A stretch of DNA of 5,306 bases from Eubacterium sp. (lineage in GTDB: Bacteria > Bacillota > Clostridia > Lachnospirales > CAG-274), in assembly GCA_020859645.1 (NCBI GenBank), contig JAJBVU010000323.1:1-5306 (forward strand), written 5' to 3'. The notes below the pieces were generated by a model, which was given only the letters and a program-made list of their open reading frames with translations, had not been told where the DNA came from and did not search any database. The position numbers were made by a program, and so were the translations under genes. Positions 5,294 to 5,306 of the stretch are shown here, one piece after another (the stretch's first letter is position 1; every line of letters starts with the position of its first letter).

Positions 5294-5306
5294 GAGCCTA
5301 TTATTA

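Overview
The window looks like a chromosomal segment from a low-to-moderate-GC, endospore-forming member of the Clostridia. The taxon is inferred from two spore genes (a YunB-like sporulation protein and a SleL/YaaH-like cortex-lytic enzyme), strong AGGAGG-type ribosome binding sites, sigma-A-like promoters with 17-bp spacers, and intergenic palindromic repeats of a kind common in this class. Sporulation itself is not visible in the sequence, and the genus cannot be fixed.

Layout from left to right. Bases 1-647 (+) hold the 3' part of yunB, cut by the window edge. Its stop codon lies inside an 84-bp MITE-like palindromic element (632-715) that fills most of the gap to the convergent sleL gene. 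All remaining genes are on the minus strand. sleL (748-2028) encodes two LysM domains followed by a GH18 domain. The 459-bp gap 2029-2487 has no conventional gene but is rich in signals: a near-consensus promoter, a folded RNA segment ending in a terminator, a second terminator, an open frame without a start codon, and a paired hairpin next to the sleL ribosome binding site. An exported L,D-transpeptidase with a C-terminal Ig-like domain (2488-3336) follows, with its own promoter. Next is a YhcC-type radical SAM gene (3431-4357) whose last codons form one arm of its terminator. Last is an Rpn-family PD-(D/E)XK nuclease/'transposase' gene (4408-5202) with its own promoter and terminator.

How the genes relate. 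YunB, SleL and the L,D-transpeptidase suggest a spore and cell-envelope neighbourhood. The radical SAM and Rpn genes look like unrelated neighbours. Almost every minus-strand gene is bounded by a promoter and/or terminator, so this is a row of mostly single-gene units rather than one operon.

Two points deserve most attention. First, the Rpn gene carries a textbook Shine-Dalgarno sequence nine bases before an internal ATG, which would yield a 51-residue C-terminal protein, as in Rpn gene-within-gene toxin/antitoxin systems. Second, the RNA starting near 2389 upstream of sleL has a 5' end that can pair with the 3' arm of its own terminator, the layout expected of a switch or a compact small RNA.
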